Source: a bacterium (lineage in GTDB: Bacteria > Patescibacteriota > Microgenomatia > Levybacterales > UBA12049). From it: a stretch of 8,230 nucleotides of DNA. How positions within the stretch are numbered: position 1 is the first letter of the stretch; the number at the start of each line of letters is the position of its first letter. Position numbers and translations under genes: made by a program. The notes beneath the pieces were generated by a model that ran no database searches, was not told where the DNA came from, and saw only the letters and a program-made list of their open reading frames with translations. Positions 1-6,895 of this stretch are shown here, piece by piece. The stretch spans positions 1 through 8,230 of the forward strand of contig JAKAEF010000043.1 of assembly GCA_021820025.1 (NCBI GenBank). Direction: 5' to 3'.

Positions 1-897
1 TTTTTTTATGTTAACAGTACTTGCTGCTGGAAAAACATCTAAACGTTTTCGAATACTGTTAAATCCAAACATATCACAAACCTGCAAAACTTTTTCTCTT
101 GCAAAATTTTGCATTGATGCTTTTTGTAAATCCAAATGAACAGGTGCATCTAAGGCAATTGTTGCAAGCTGTTTTGACAGCGCACCTGATTCTGCATCTT
201 TTGCCAATTTTTCTGCAGTTGTTCCTGTTATTTCTGCAATGTGTGTATAAATATTTTCAAACGTTTTGTATTTGGTTAAAAGATTTACGGCGGTTTTTGG
301 TCCTATTCCCCCAACGCCAGGATACCCATCTGATGCATCTCCAACCAATGCTTTGTAATCAACAATTTGAGAAGGAGTGATACCAAATTTTTCTATTACT
401 TTTTGTATATCAAATAAATTAAATTTAGTAATTCCTGTTATTGGCATTAATTCTTTTGTTTGCTCATTTACTAATTGCAGTAAATCACGGTCTCCTGACA
501 AAATAACTGTTTCAATTTTTTCTTTTTGCTGTTGTGCCTGAACAGACAACGTGCCTATACAATCATCTGCTTCATAGCCGTCTACTTCAAATACAGGAAT
601 ACCAATTACTTCTAGTGCCTGGTGCAGTCGTTTAATTTGCCCCGATAAATCATCTCCCATTTTTGGCCTTTGGGCTTGATATCCTGCATACAATAATTTT
701 CTAAAAGTTGGTGCCGGTCTGTCAAAACAAATTATTAAATAGTCTGGTTTTACTTCTTCAATTACTTTAACCAGCATAGAAAAAAATCCATAGACTGCAT
801 TAATAATTTGTCCTTCAGGATCTGTGAGAACCGGCGGATAGGCATGATATGCCCTATGCACTATTGCATTTCCATCTATAATCAGAAGCTTTTTCAT
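1..897 (-). CDS. polA: DNA polymerase I, N-terminal 5'-3' exonuclease domain (3' end outside window)
   Basis: The frame is open from ATG at 897 to the window edge, giving 299 residues with no stop. The product starts MKKLLIIDGNA and matches the flap/5'-nuclease domain of DNA polymerase I, which removes RNA primers and damaged strands during lagging-strand synthesis and repair. The metal-binding acids are all in family positions: D8, D59 (CFDRP), E109/D111/D112 (YEADD), D136 and D138 (SGDRDL), D187 and D190 (GDASDG). The helix-hairpin-helix DNA-binding segment PGVGGIGPKTA is at 193-203. The visible part ends about where the exonuclease domain ends (SIRKRL at 282-287), so full-length PolA and a stand-alone exonuclease cannot be told apart. 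The ATG lies 4 nt after the ftsH stop, so the two genes are probably cotranscribed. The only upstream purine run is AGAAAG inside the end of ftsH, a poor ribosome-binding site. Confidence 0.93.
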   Translation of the reverse strand, partial: MKKLLIIDGNAIVHRAYHAYPPVLTDPEGQIINAVYGFFSMLVKVIEEVKPDYLIICFDRPAPTFRKLLYAGYQAQRPKMGDDLSGQIKRLHQALEVIGIPVFEVDGYEADDCIGTLSVQAQQQKEKIETVILSGDRDLLQLVNEQTKELMPITGITKFNLFDIQKVIEKFGITPSQIVDYKALVGDASDGYPGVGGIGPKTAVNLLTKYKTFENIYTHIAEITGTTAEKLAKDAESGALSKQLATIALDAPVHLDLQKASMQNFAREKVLQVCDMFGFNSIRKRLDVFPAASTVNIKK

Positions 898-901
898 GAA
901 G

Positions 902-2773
902 TTATGCTTTCTTTTTTTCTGCAAATGGGGAAACTCTTTTTTCTTTTTCTCCAACAATACTAATCCACTCATCTGATTCTATTGTTTCTTTTTGAAGTAA
1001 TACTTCTACCACTTTATCCATTTGAGGTCTAAGAGACTTTAATACTTTTGTCGCCATAGCATATCCTTCATCCATGATTCGTTTTACTTCCTCGTCAATT
1101 TTTGCCTGCATTTCCGGAGAAACTTCCCGTACTTCATACATGCTTCTCTTCTCCAAATCCAAGTTAATTGCTCCTAAATTACTCATACCGTATTCAATAA
1201 CCATACTTCTTGCAACATCTGTAGCTTTTTCTATATCATTGCTAGCTCCAGTTGTAATTTCGTTAAAGATTAAGCTTTCTGCTGCTCTTCCCCCAAGCAT
1301 CATAGCAATCATTTCTAACAATCTTGATTTCGTTTCATGAGATCTCTCAATTTGCTCTACCATTGTATGTCCCAAAGAAAATCCTCTTGAGACAATAGAG
1401 ATTCTATGAACTGGTTCTACTTGAGGCATATACCAACTAACCAAAGCATGGCCTGCTTCATGATATGCGGTCATTTTTCTATCTTCTTCTGTTTGTAATC
1501 TCTTTTTTTCAGGGCCTAATTTTACTTTGGTTGCAGCTTCTTCTATGTCTTTCATATCAATTGCTTTTTTAGAAAGTCTTGCTGCCAAAATTGCTGCTTC
1601 ATTGAGCATGTTTTCCAAATCTGCACCGGAAAATCCAACGGTTCGCTTTGCAACTTTTTCCCAATTAACATCTGGTGTAAATGGTTTTCCTTTTGCATGG
1701 ATGCCTAAAATTGCTTTTCGACCTTCTACATCTGGCATATCTAAGACTACTTTTCTGTCAAAACGTCCTGGTCTAACAAGGGCTGGGTCTAGTACATCTG
1801 GTCTATTGGTTGCTGCCATAACAATAAGTTGTTCATTTGGAGTAAATCCATCCATTTCTACTAAGATTTGGTTTAAGGTTTGCTCACGTTCATCATGTCC
1901 CCCAACCAAACCCATTCCCCGTTGTCTTCCAATTGCATCAATTTCATCAATAAAAATAATTGCAGGTTGTGCTTTTTTTGCAGTATTAAATAAATCTCTT
2001 ACTCTTGAAGCACCGACTCCAACCAACATTTCCATAAATTCAGATCCTGCCATAGAGAAAAATGTTACATTTGCTTCTCCGGCTGTTGCCCGTGCCAAAA
2101 GTGTTTTTCCTGTTCCAGCAGGACCAACCATTAAGACTCCTTTTGGAGTTCTGGCTCCCATTGCTCGGTATTTTTCTGGATGCTTTAAAAAGTCTACAAT
2201 TTCTGTTAGTTCTTGTTTTGCTTCATCTACGCCTGCAACATTTGCAAATGTTACTTTTGGATTGTCTTTATTAAATTGCTTTGCAGAAGATTTTCCAAAT
2301 GAGAAAATGTTTTCTTGCGCTCCTCTTGCCTGTCTAAAAATAAAGTAGAAAAAGGCAATCATTAAAACAATTGGTAAAACTGAGGAAATAATATTTAACC
2401 AGTTAGAAACACCTGATGTATCTTGAACAGATATTTTTGTTTTAGTTAAATCAACACCTGAATCTTTAAAAATTGAATAAATACTTGTCCCTGACTCTTT
2501 TGTAGAATAGAGTGTTTTTCCACCTTTTTCTTTTACTGTAAGTTGCGTATCTGCAACAGAAATTTCTGTTACCTTTCCACTCTTTACATCTTGAATAACA
2601 TTAGACAACGGGACTGTTTGCTTAGATTCAAAAGAAGACCCAAATCCCATAAAAAGGAAAAGTGTAAAAAGAATTAAAAAGCCGTAAAGAAAAAAATTCT
2701 TCCAGGAGAAACGGACTTTCACTTTAACAATTCTTTTTTTGTTGTTGTGGTTTTTCTTTCCGTTTGTAGCCAT
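902..2773 (-). CDS. ftsH: ATP-dependent zinc metalloprotease FtsH
   Basis: This is the membrane-anchored AAA+ protease that extracts and degrades unneeded or damaged membrane and cytosolic proteins as a hexamer. From ATG at 2773 it has 623 aa, normal for the family. A lysine-rich N-terminus precedes membrane segment 1 (about 26-45), an extracytoplasmic domain, and segment 2 (about 126-147). Then come Walker A GPAGTGKT (217-224), Walker B IIFIDEID (272-279), the second region of homology ATNRPDVLDPALVRPGRFDR (321-340), the zinc site HEAGH (438-442) and the downstream ligand region GASND with D513. Two departures from the usual sequence are Ala for the second Pro of Walker A and EMLVGVG for EMFVGVG in the pore loop (Leu at 250). 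An in-frame GTG at 2791 would add six residues, but those codons form the promoter -10 element, so I prefer the ATG. The gene begins after a promoter-bearing gap and is followed by polA 4 nt later. Confidence 0.97.
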   Translation of the reverse strand: MATNGKKNHNNKKRIVKVKVRFSWKNFFLYGFLILFTLFLFMGFGSSFESKQTVPLSNVIQDVKSGKVTEISVADTQLTVKEKGGKTLYSTKESGTSIYSIFKDSGVDLTKTKISVQDTSGVSNWLNIISSVLPIVLMIAFFYFIFRQARGAQENIFSFGKSSAKQFNKDNPKVTFANVAGVDEAKQELTEIVDFLKHPEKYRAMGARTPKGVLMVGPAGTGKTLLARATAGEANVTFFSMAGSEFMEMLVGVGASRVRDLFNTAKKAQPAIIFIDEIDAIGRQRGMGLVGGHDEREQTLNQILVEMDGFTPNEQLIVMAATNRPDVLDPALVRPGRFDRKVVLDMPDVEGRKAILGIHAKGKPFTPDVNWEKVAKRTVGFSGADLENMLNEAAILAARLSKKAIDMKDIEEAATKVKLGPEKKRLQTEEDRKMTAYHEAGHALVSWYMPQVEPVHRISIVSRGFSLGHTMVEQIERSHETKSRLLEMIAMMLGGRAAESLIFNEITTGASNDIEKATDVARSMVIEYGMSNLGAINLDLEKRSMYEVREVSPEMQAKIDEEVKRIMDEGYAMATKVLKSLRPQMDKVVEVLLQKETIESDEWISIVGEKEKRVSPFAEKKKA

Positions 2774-2790
2774 GTGTGGGTAGTATACCA
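2774..2790 (-). promoter_or_regulatory. Extended -10 promoter of ftsH, nearly leaderless
   Basis: On the minus strand TGGTATACT (2790-2782) matches the extended -10 consensus TGnTATAAT at all but one position. It is followed by 8 nt (ACCCACAC) and then the ftsH ATG at 2773. A start site 7-9 nt after the hexamer would fall on or just before the ATG, so the mRNA would have almost no leader. No good -35 is visible at 17 nt (TCCCCA), as is common for extended -10 promoters. No Shine-Dalgarno sequence is present. This element separates ftsH-polA from the upstream genes as a transcription unit of its own, although no terminator is visible after mutY. Function is inferred from sequence only. Confidence 0.7.
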
Positions 2791-2815
2791 CAGCCGTGCG
2801 TATTTGGGGAAGGGG

Positions 2816-3625
2816 TTATGGAAGAGAAAAAATATTATTTTTTGTTCTAACAACTAATTTGTCTTTTAATAAACCTAACAAAATTTTTTCTAATGTAACC
2901 TTATCGACTGTTTTATTAAATTGCAACAATAAATCATCTAATGAAGCTTTTGAATTTGCTACCAAATATTTTAGTATCTGTCCTCTAAAATATCTATTGG
3001 AATTTTTAAATGTTGACTGCTTTGGAATAGCAATTTTTTCGCTCTTTAATTCTTGCGCAGCATAATCCATGAGAGCCTGATTCCATTCATTTGCCTTTCC
3101 CTTTGGCAAAAGGTTTTCGGCAAATTCTGTTAATTCTTTTTTTTCTGGAACAATTCCTTTAAAAAAATGAACAGCAATAACCTTTTTTATATTTGTATCT
3201 ATGACTGCAATCTGCTTATTAAACGCAAAACACAAAATTGCACTGGCTGTGTACTCCCCAATTCCTGGAAGAGTTAGTAACTCTTTTTCTATCTGGGGAA
3301 ATATACCATTATATTTTGTAACAATTTCTTGGGCACATTTTTGTAGATACAATCCCCTTCTGTTGTATCCTAGCCCTGACCAACATTTGAGAACATCTGA
3401 AGGTTTGGCTTTTGCCAAATCTTGTATTGTTGGGAATTTTTCAAGCCATAAAAGATATTTGGGGACAACACGACTAATTTGGGTTTGCTGGGACATAATT
3501 TCTGAAACTAAAATATTGTATGGATTACGGGTTTGTCTCCAAGGCAAATCCCGCTTATTTTTTGCATACCACGAAAGAATAAATTGTTGAAAAGCTGTAA
3601 TTTTTTTGTGCTGCAAAGATGTCAT
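2816..3625 (-). CDS. mutY: MutY-family A/G-specific adenine glycosylase lacking the Fe-S cluster motif
   Basis: The 269-aa product belongs to the HhH-GPD DNA glycosylases and looks most like MutY, which removes adenine mispaired with 8-oxoguanine. The MutY signature LPWR...PYNILVSEIMSQQTQ includes the catalytic glutamate E42. The helix-hairpin-helix LPGIGEYTA is at 119-127, with Y125 where Nth-type lyases have lysine and several MutYs have tyrosine, and the catalytic aspartate is D143 (VIDTN). WNQALMDYAAQ (181-191) aligns with the segment just before the C-X6-C-X2-C-X5-C cluster loop of MutY, but no cysteine follows; C81, C97 and C132 lie elsewhere. The C-terminal NUDIX-like 8-oxoG recognition domain is also absent. 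In its place, RYFRGQIL (211-218) leads into about 50 residues that resemble a winged helix. The ATG is 15 nt after the previous stop and has no ribosome-binding site. Another mismatch specificity within the superfamily is possible. Confidence 0.85.
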   Translation of the reverse strand: MTSLQHKKITAFQQFILSWYAKNKRDLPWRQTRNPYNILVSEIMSQQTQISRVVPKYLLWLEKFPTIQDLAKAKPSDVLKCWSGLGYNRRGLYLQKCAQEIVTKYNGIFPQIEKELLTLPGIGEYTASAILCFAFNKQIAVIDTNIKKVIAVHFFKGIVPEKKELTEFAENLLPKGKANEWNQALMDYAAQELKSEKIAIPKQSTFKNSNRYFRGQILKYLVANSKASLDDLLLQFNKTVDKVTLEKILLGLLKDKLVVRTKNNIFSLP

Positions 3626-3640
3626 TGATATAAGGATAAT

Positions 3641-4687
3641 TTATCTATATGTCCCTTGGAAAATAGATTCCAATAAACCTTTTGTTTCTATTGGAACTTC
3701 ATCATAATGTCTTATATATTGTCCTTGTCCTATTACAGATACTTTCCAAGGAAAAGCACTATTAGATTCATCCCTTTCAAACCATCTTCCAAATAAACCA
3801 TCATAATTAAATGGCATTACACCAATGTCTTCAGACGTTTGTCTTCCAGCTAGTGCTGGTTGATACTCATGCGCAATCCCACGTATATCTTGTATTCCCA
3901 CTCCTTTTAAGTATGCAGTTGCAACCAAAAGTATTAAATCTTCACGATTCATAGTAGAATCTGCTTTTGTCATACGTATAATCCTATCAACCAATCGATT
4001 ATGTTCTCTTGCAACAGTTAACATTTTAGCCATTGTAGGATTATTAGGATTACCGCGAGCAATTCTTACAATATTACTCATATCAGGCATTTGTGTAGAT
4101 ATCCATGCTTGAAGTGAGTGAATTTCAAAATGAGGATTTCCATTTTCTACAAGTGGATTTCCTCGAATAACATATAGTGGAACATATCCATGAGACTTTT
4201 TATCTCTAGCCCATACATATACCCCACCAATTCCTTCCCAATCAGATCCCATATATGCAACACGTACATCCAAATCTGAACCAACATTTATTGTGACAGG
4301 TTTTTTATCATGTTGATGCATAAATCGCTGCCCTTCTGCAATACTTATCATGTGTTGCATAACCTCTGGCATGATTGCTTCAGAAACTCCACGCATTCCT
4401 CTAACAACTCCAGCTGAAGTTTGGAATGGCATACCAATCATATTAATAAGATCAATAGCATTAAGTCTTGCTACGTTTGTATCTTCAACCGGTGTATCAT
4501 ATATTTCTGCATGATTTGCAAGCTGATTGGAAACCAGTGTTATTTGAGGTTTTGTTAATCCTCCCAAAGCTTGTAAACCCTTTGCTAAATTTGACCTTCT
4601 TACTGCAAGATTTATTTGTTGTTCTCCGTGAAGCATCATATCTACTTGTGTACGAGGAATTCTCCAAGAAGGTGGACGTCTTTCCAT
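3641..4687 (-). CDS. Uncharacterised 348-aa soluble protein, Arg- and Met-rich
   Basis: I do not recognise this protein. It is a complete frame starting with ATG 3 nt after the trpS stop and ending 15 nt before mutY, so it is probably transcribed with them. No signal peptide, membrane segment or familiar nucleotide-binding motif is visible. The N-terminal third (about 1-130) and the segment from about 195 to 280 look mostly helical. Between them, about 131-190, is a glycine- and aromatic-rich stretch likely to form beta strands (VRVAYMGSDWEGIGGVYVWA, 141-160). A second such stretch near the end includes MPFNYDGLFGRWFERD (291-306). By hand count it has 26 Arg, 11 Lys and 18 Met, whereas adjacent MutY has 9 Arg and 32 Lys in 269 residues. 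This composition could mean foreign origin or nucleic-acid binding, but neither is shown. The uninterrupted length and tight spacing argue that it is a real gene. Confidence 0.85.
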   Translation of the reverse strand: MERRPPSWRIPRTQVDMMLHGEQQINLAVRRSNLAKGLQALGGLTKPQITLVSNQLANHAEIYDTPVEDTNVARLNAIDLINMIGMPFQTSAGVVRGMRGVSEAIMPEVMQHMISIAEGQRFMHQHDKKPVTINVGSDLDVRVAYMGSDWEGIGGVYVWARDKKSHGYVPLYVIRGNPLVENGNPHFEIHSLQAWISTQMPDMSNIVRIARGNPNNPTMAKMLTVAREHNRLVDRIIRMTKADSTMNREDLILLVATAYLKGVGIQDIRGIAHEYQPALAGRQTSEDIGVMPFNYDGLFGRWFERDESNSAFPWKVSVIGQGQYIRHYDEVPIETKGLLESIFQGTYR

Positions 4688-4690
4688 AGT

Positions 4691-5689
4691 TTAATAGTTC
4701 ATTCCCAGAACCTGTTTTAGTTCAGAAAGAACAAGCCGAGTTTCTGTTTGAACTTTTTCTGAACCTTGTTTCATAATTTTCTTTAAAAGCTCTGGATTGT
4801 TATATTCTTCTCGTCGTTTTCTAATTGGTGCTAAGAAATCATTAAGTATTTTAATTAGATACTTTTTAACCTCAACATCACCAACTTGGCCTAATTTATA
4901 AAGCTCTTTGTATTTACCTATTTGTTCTCTTTCTTGTGCTGGTGCAAATGCATCTAGGTAAATAAATACAGGGTTACCCTCTACATGTCCTGGATCTGTT
5001 GCCTTAAGTCTTGTTGGATCTGTGTACATACTCATAACCTTTTTCTCTACTTCTTCCTCAGTTGCAGAAAGATAAATTGTGTTTCCCAACGATTTTGACA
5101 TTTTTGGATTGCCATCTGTCCCAATTAACTTTCCTACTCTTCCAATTAATGCTTTTGGTTCTGGCAAAATATCTTTGCCAGCAAGTCTGTTAAATTCTCT
5201 AGCTATTTCCCTACTTTGCTCTAAATGCGCTTCTTGATCTATGCCAACTGGTACGATTTCTCCTTTAACGCATAAAATGTCTGCAGCCTGAAACATTGGG
5301 TAATTAATAAAACCAAGACTAAATTGCTCACCAAGACCTTTCATTTTTATTTCATCTTTAATTGTTGGATTACGCAATGCTCTATTGTGGCTTACATACA
5401 TGCTAAAAAATGAAGACATTTCATAAATTTCCGGGATTTCTGATTCTACATAATAGGTTACTTCTGTTTCTGAAAGCCCGACAGAAAGTAGATCTAATAA
5501 CACATCTTGTGTATGCTGTTTTATAATTGCTGGATTATCTTTAAGCGTTGTTAAAGCATGAGTATCTGCTAACAATAAGTAGGAATCATACTCAGATTTT
5601 AGCTTTAGTAAGTTTTCCAAATTGCCCACAAAATGACCTAAATGAAGTTTTCCTGTTGGCGTAAAACCAGTCATTAATCGCTTTTTCAT
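4691..5689 (-). CDS. trpS: Tryptophanyl-tRNA synthetase
   Basis: This class Ic aminoacyl-tRNA synthetase activates tryptophan with ATP and loads it onto tRNA-Trp, acting as a cytosolic dimer. The 332-aa length is normal. The HIGH-type motif reads PTGKLHLGH (11-19) and the second ATP motif is PKMSKS (195-200). YPMFQAADIL (130-139) carries the aspartate that in TrpRS contacts the tryptophan indole nitrogen, and PVGIDQEAHLE (147-157) is typical of the Trp/Tyr family. ATG at 5689 is one nucleotide after the preceding stop (TAATATG), pointing to cotranscription and perhaps coupled translation. The nearest GGAG is about 15 nt upstream, too far for a normal ribosome-binding site. Its place downstream of trpBA links tryptophan synthesis with charging. 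No leader hairpin or T-box is possible in the one-base gap. Confidence 0.97.
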   Translation of the reverse strand: MKKRLMTGFTPTGKLHLGHFVGNLENLLKLKSEYDSYLLLADTHALTTLKDNPAIIKQHTQDVLLDLLSVGLSETEVTYYVESEIPEIYEMSSFFSMYVSHNRALRNPTIKDEIKMKGLGEQFSLGFINYPMFQAADILCVKGEIVPVGIDQEAHLEQSREIAREFNRLAGKDILPEPKALIGRVGKLIGTDGNPKMSKSLGNTIYLSATEEEVEKKVMSMYTDPTRLKATDPGHVEGNPVFIYLDAFAPAQEREQIGKYKELYKLGQVGDVEVKKYLIKILNDFLAPIRKRREEYNNPELLKKIMKQGSEKVQTETRLVLSELKQVLGMNY

Positions 5690-5690
5690 A

Positions 5691-6110
5691 TTAGTGTATT
5701 TTTGCTCCGGGTGTAACCTTTCTTTCCGGAGTTAGTAAAACAATTCCCTGCTCGTCATCTGTTGCCATAATCATACCTTGAGACACATACCCTCTAAATT
5801 TTCTTGGCTCTAAATTAACAACAACTGCAATTTGCTTGCCAACTAAAACTTGTGGATCTGGAAAAAATGGCGCAATTGCACTCATAATCTGTCTGACATC
5901 TCGTCCTGGATATTTTTCTACCAATTCTGGCAATCGTGTAATTTCTTCTTGTTGCACCGGCACTTCACCTTCAACAGTTGGTTGAGGTTCTGGCAATAAA
6001 CCAAAGTCAAAAATTAATTGAATTAGTTTATCTGCATCAGGAACTTTTGTTGCTTCTAATACTGTTCCAATTTTAATATGTACTTTTGCAAAGTCATCAA
6101 TTGTTATCAT
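5691..6110 (-). CDS. Free-standing tRNA-binding OB-fold protein (MetRS-beta/Trbp111 type) with insertion
   Basis: The 139-aa product matches the EMAPII/Trbp111 tRNA-binding domain that forms the C-terminus of many methionyl-tRNA synthetases or exists as a separate subunit. Family segments are ITIDDFAKVHIKIGTVLEA (2-20), VPDADKL (23-29), the strand before the insertion (QLIFDFG, 31-37), RQIMSAIAPFF (73-83), LVGKQIAVVVNLEPRKFRG (89-107) and the conserved SQGMIMA (110-116). Such domains dimerise and bind the outside corner of tRNA without base specificity. Members are usually near 110 aa. The extra length is a stretch rich in Pro, Glu and Gln at about 38-69, between the third strand and the RQI segment. 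No catalytic synthetase domain is fused to it, so a partner in trans is expected: MetRS elsewhere, or TrpRS encoded immediately downstream. The ATG is 4 nt after the trpA stop. A MetRS subunit-beta annotation is plausible but cannot be settled here. Confidence 0.9.
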   Translation of the reverse strand: MITIDDFAKVHIKIGTVLEATKVPDADKLIQLIFDFGLLPEPQPTVEGEVPVQQEEITRLPELVEKYPGRDVRQIMSAIAPFFPDPQVLVGKQIAVVVNLEPRKFRGYVSQGMIMATDDEQGIVLLTPERKVTPGAKIH

Positions 6111-6125
6111 ATGGTTATTTTATCA
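6111..6125 (-). promoter_or_regulatory. Possible extended -10 element before the tRNA-binding gene
   Basis: TGATAAAAT (6125-6117, minus strand) fits TGnTATAAT with one mismatch and stands 6 nt before the ATG at 6110. This geometry resembles that of the ftsH promoter and would give a leaderless transcript. It lies within the final trpA codons (GTG ATA AAA TAA), so the match could be chance in AT-rich coding DNA, and no -35 was identified. If real, it would let the tRNA-binding protein and trpS be expressed independently of trpBA. Confidence 0.3.
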
Positions 6126-6885
6126 CGAGTGATCTTATAAAATCACTCACTCCTTTCTTTTCATTTATTTTATTAATTACAGCACTTCCAACTACCGCAA
6201 TATTTGCATGTCCTTCTAATTGCTTTATTTGCTCATGATTTGCAATGCCAAATCCAACAGCAACAGGTAGAGAAATTTGCTTCTTAACCCTTTCTAGAAA
6301 CGCTATTGTAGAACTATCTAACTCATTTCGAGCACCTGTTATTCCCTGCCGTGCTGCTGCATAGACAAATCCTGTTGCTAACTTATTGATTTGGTCTAGT
6401 CTTTGGTTTGTTGTTATTGGAGAAACAACAAAAATAGCCGGCAAATTATATTTTTTGCAGTATGCATAAAAATGCTCATATTTCTCTTCTTCAATTGGCA
6501 TATCCGGAACAATTAATCCTTCGCATCCGGCATCTTTTGCAGTTTTTATAAATTTTTCTACACCAAAAGTAAATACCGTATTGTAGTAACACATAAATAA
6601 AAGTGGGACAGAAACTTGTTGAGATAATTCTTTCATTATCTTAAATGCATCAGCAACTGTTGTTCCGTTTTCTAAGGCATTTTCGCAGGCCTTCATAATA
6701 GTTGGGCCATCTGCCAATGGGTCAGAAAATAGAATCTGAAGTTCTATAATATCTGCGCCATTTTTGGCCATTTCTAAAACAATATTTTTTGTCTCATGCA
6801 GGCTTGGATACCCAATAACAACATGAGTCATAAGACCAATTGGTTTTTGCTTAATTTGTGATAGCGTTTTATTTAATGCATTCAT
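6115..6885 (-). CDS. trpA: Tryptophan synthase alpha chain
   Basis: TrpA is a TIM-barrel enzyme that splits indole-3-glycerol phosphate into indole and glyceraldehyde 3-phosphate, then passes indole through a tunnel to TrpB. The 256-aa length is slightly short of the E. coli enzyme but full domain length. The catalytic acids are in place: E48 in IIELQ and D59 in FSDPLADGP (E. coli E49 and D60). The phosphate-binding end is present as ARQGITGAR, VAVGFGIAN and VVGSAVIN. The motif usually read as ELG(V/I)PFSDP is here ELQILFSDP, so the conserved Gly and Pro at the start of catalytic loop 2 are Gln and Leu. ATG at 6885 lies 66 nt after trpB across a palindromic spacer, and no Shine-Dalgarno sequence is seen. 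The last codons overlap a dyad and a -10-like sequence. Confidence 0.96.
   Translation of the reverse strand: MNALNKTLSQIKQKPIGLMTHVVIGYPSLHETKNIVLEMAKNGADIIELQILFSDPLADGPTIMKACENALENGTTVADAFKIMKELSQQVSVPLLFMCYYNTVFTFGVEKFIKTAKDAGCEGLIVPDMPIEEEKYEHFYAYCKKYNLPAIFVVSPITTNQRLDQINKLATGFVYAAARQGITGARNELDSSTIAFLERVKKQISLPVAVGFGIANHEQIKQLEGHANIAVVGSAVINKINEKKGVSDFIRSLVIK
6122..6148 (-). other. Overlapping dyads at the 3' end of trpA
   Basis: GAGTGAT (6127-6133) is complementary to ATCACTC (6142-6148) across an 8-nt loop. GTGAT (6129-6133) is also complementary to ATCAC (6122-6126) with only 2 nt between. The two pairings share the 6129-6133 arm and exclude each other. No U-run follows in the transcript, so it is not an intrinsic terminator. 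The second dyad overlaps the -10-like sequence and could be an operator, or it may be coincidence in the coding sequence. Confidence 0.3.
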
Positions 6886-6895
6886 AGTAAGTTAG

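Noticed and set aside
1527..2348. A 273-codon open frame on the plus strand inside ftsH
   Set aside because: It is exactly antisense to the FtsH ATPase domain, its translation is low-complexity Ser/Ala/Ile/Phe text, and it has no family features. It is a shadow of the real gene. The other plus-strand frames were rejected for the same reason.
2774..2815. Terminator between mutY and ftsH
   Set aside because: The 42-nt gap contains no GC-rich stem followed by T's. Only the promoter is supported, so read-through from mutY remains possible.
2816..3625. mutY as a truncated pseudogene
   Set aside because: The frame is uninterrupted, the catalytic residues are intact, and the C-terminal segment looks like a folded domain rather than a ragged end.
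3626..3660. Promoter in front of mutY (TATCCT 7 nt before the ATG)
   Set aside because: It matches the -10 consensus poorly and lacks the TGn extension and a -35. Chance is likely in AT-rich DNA.
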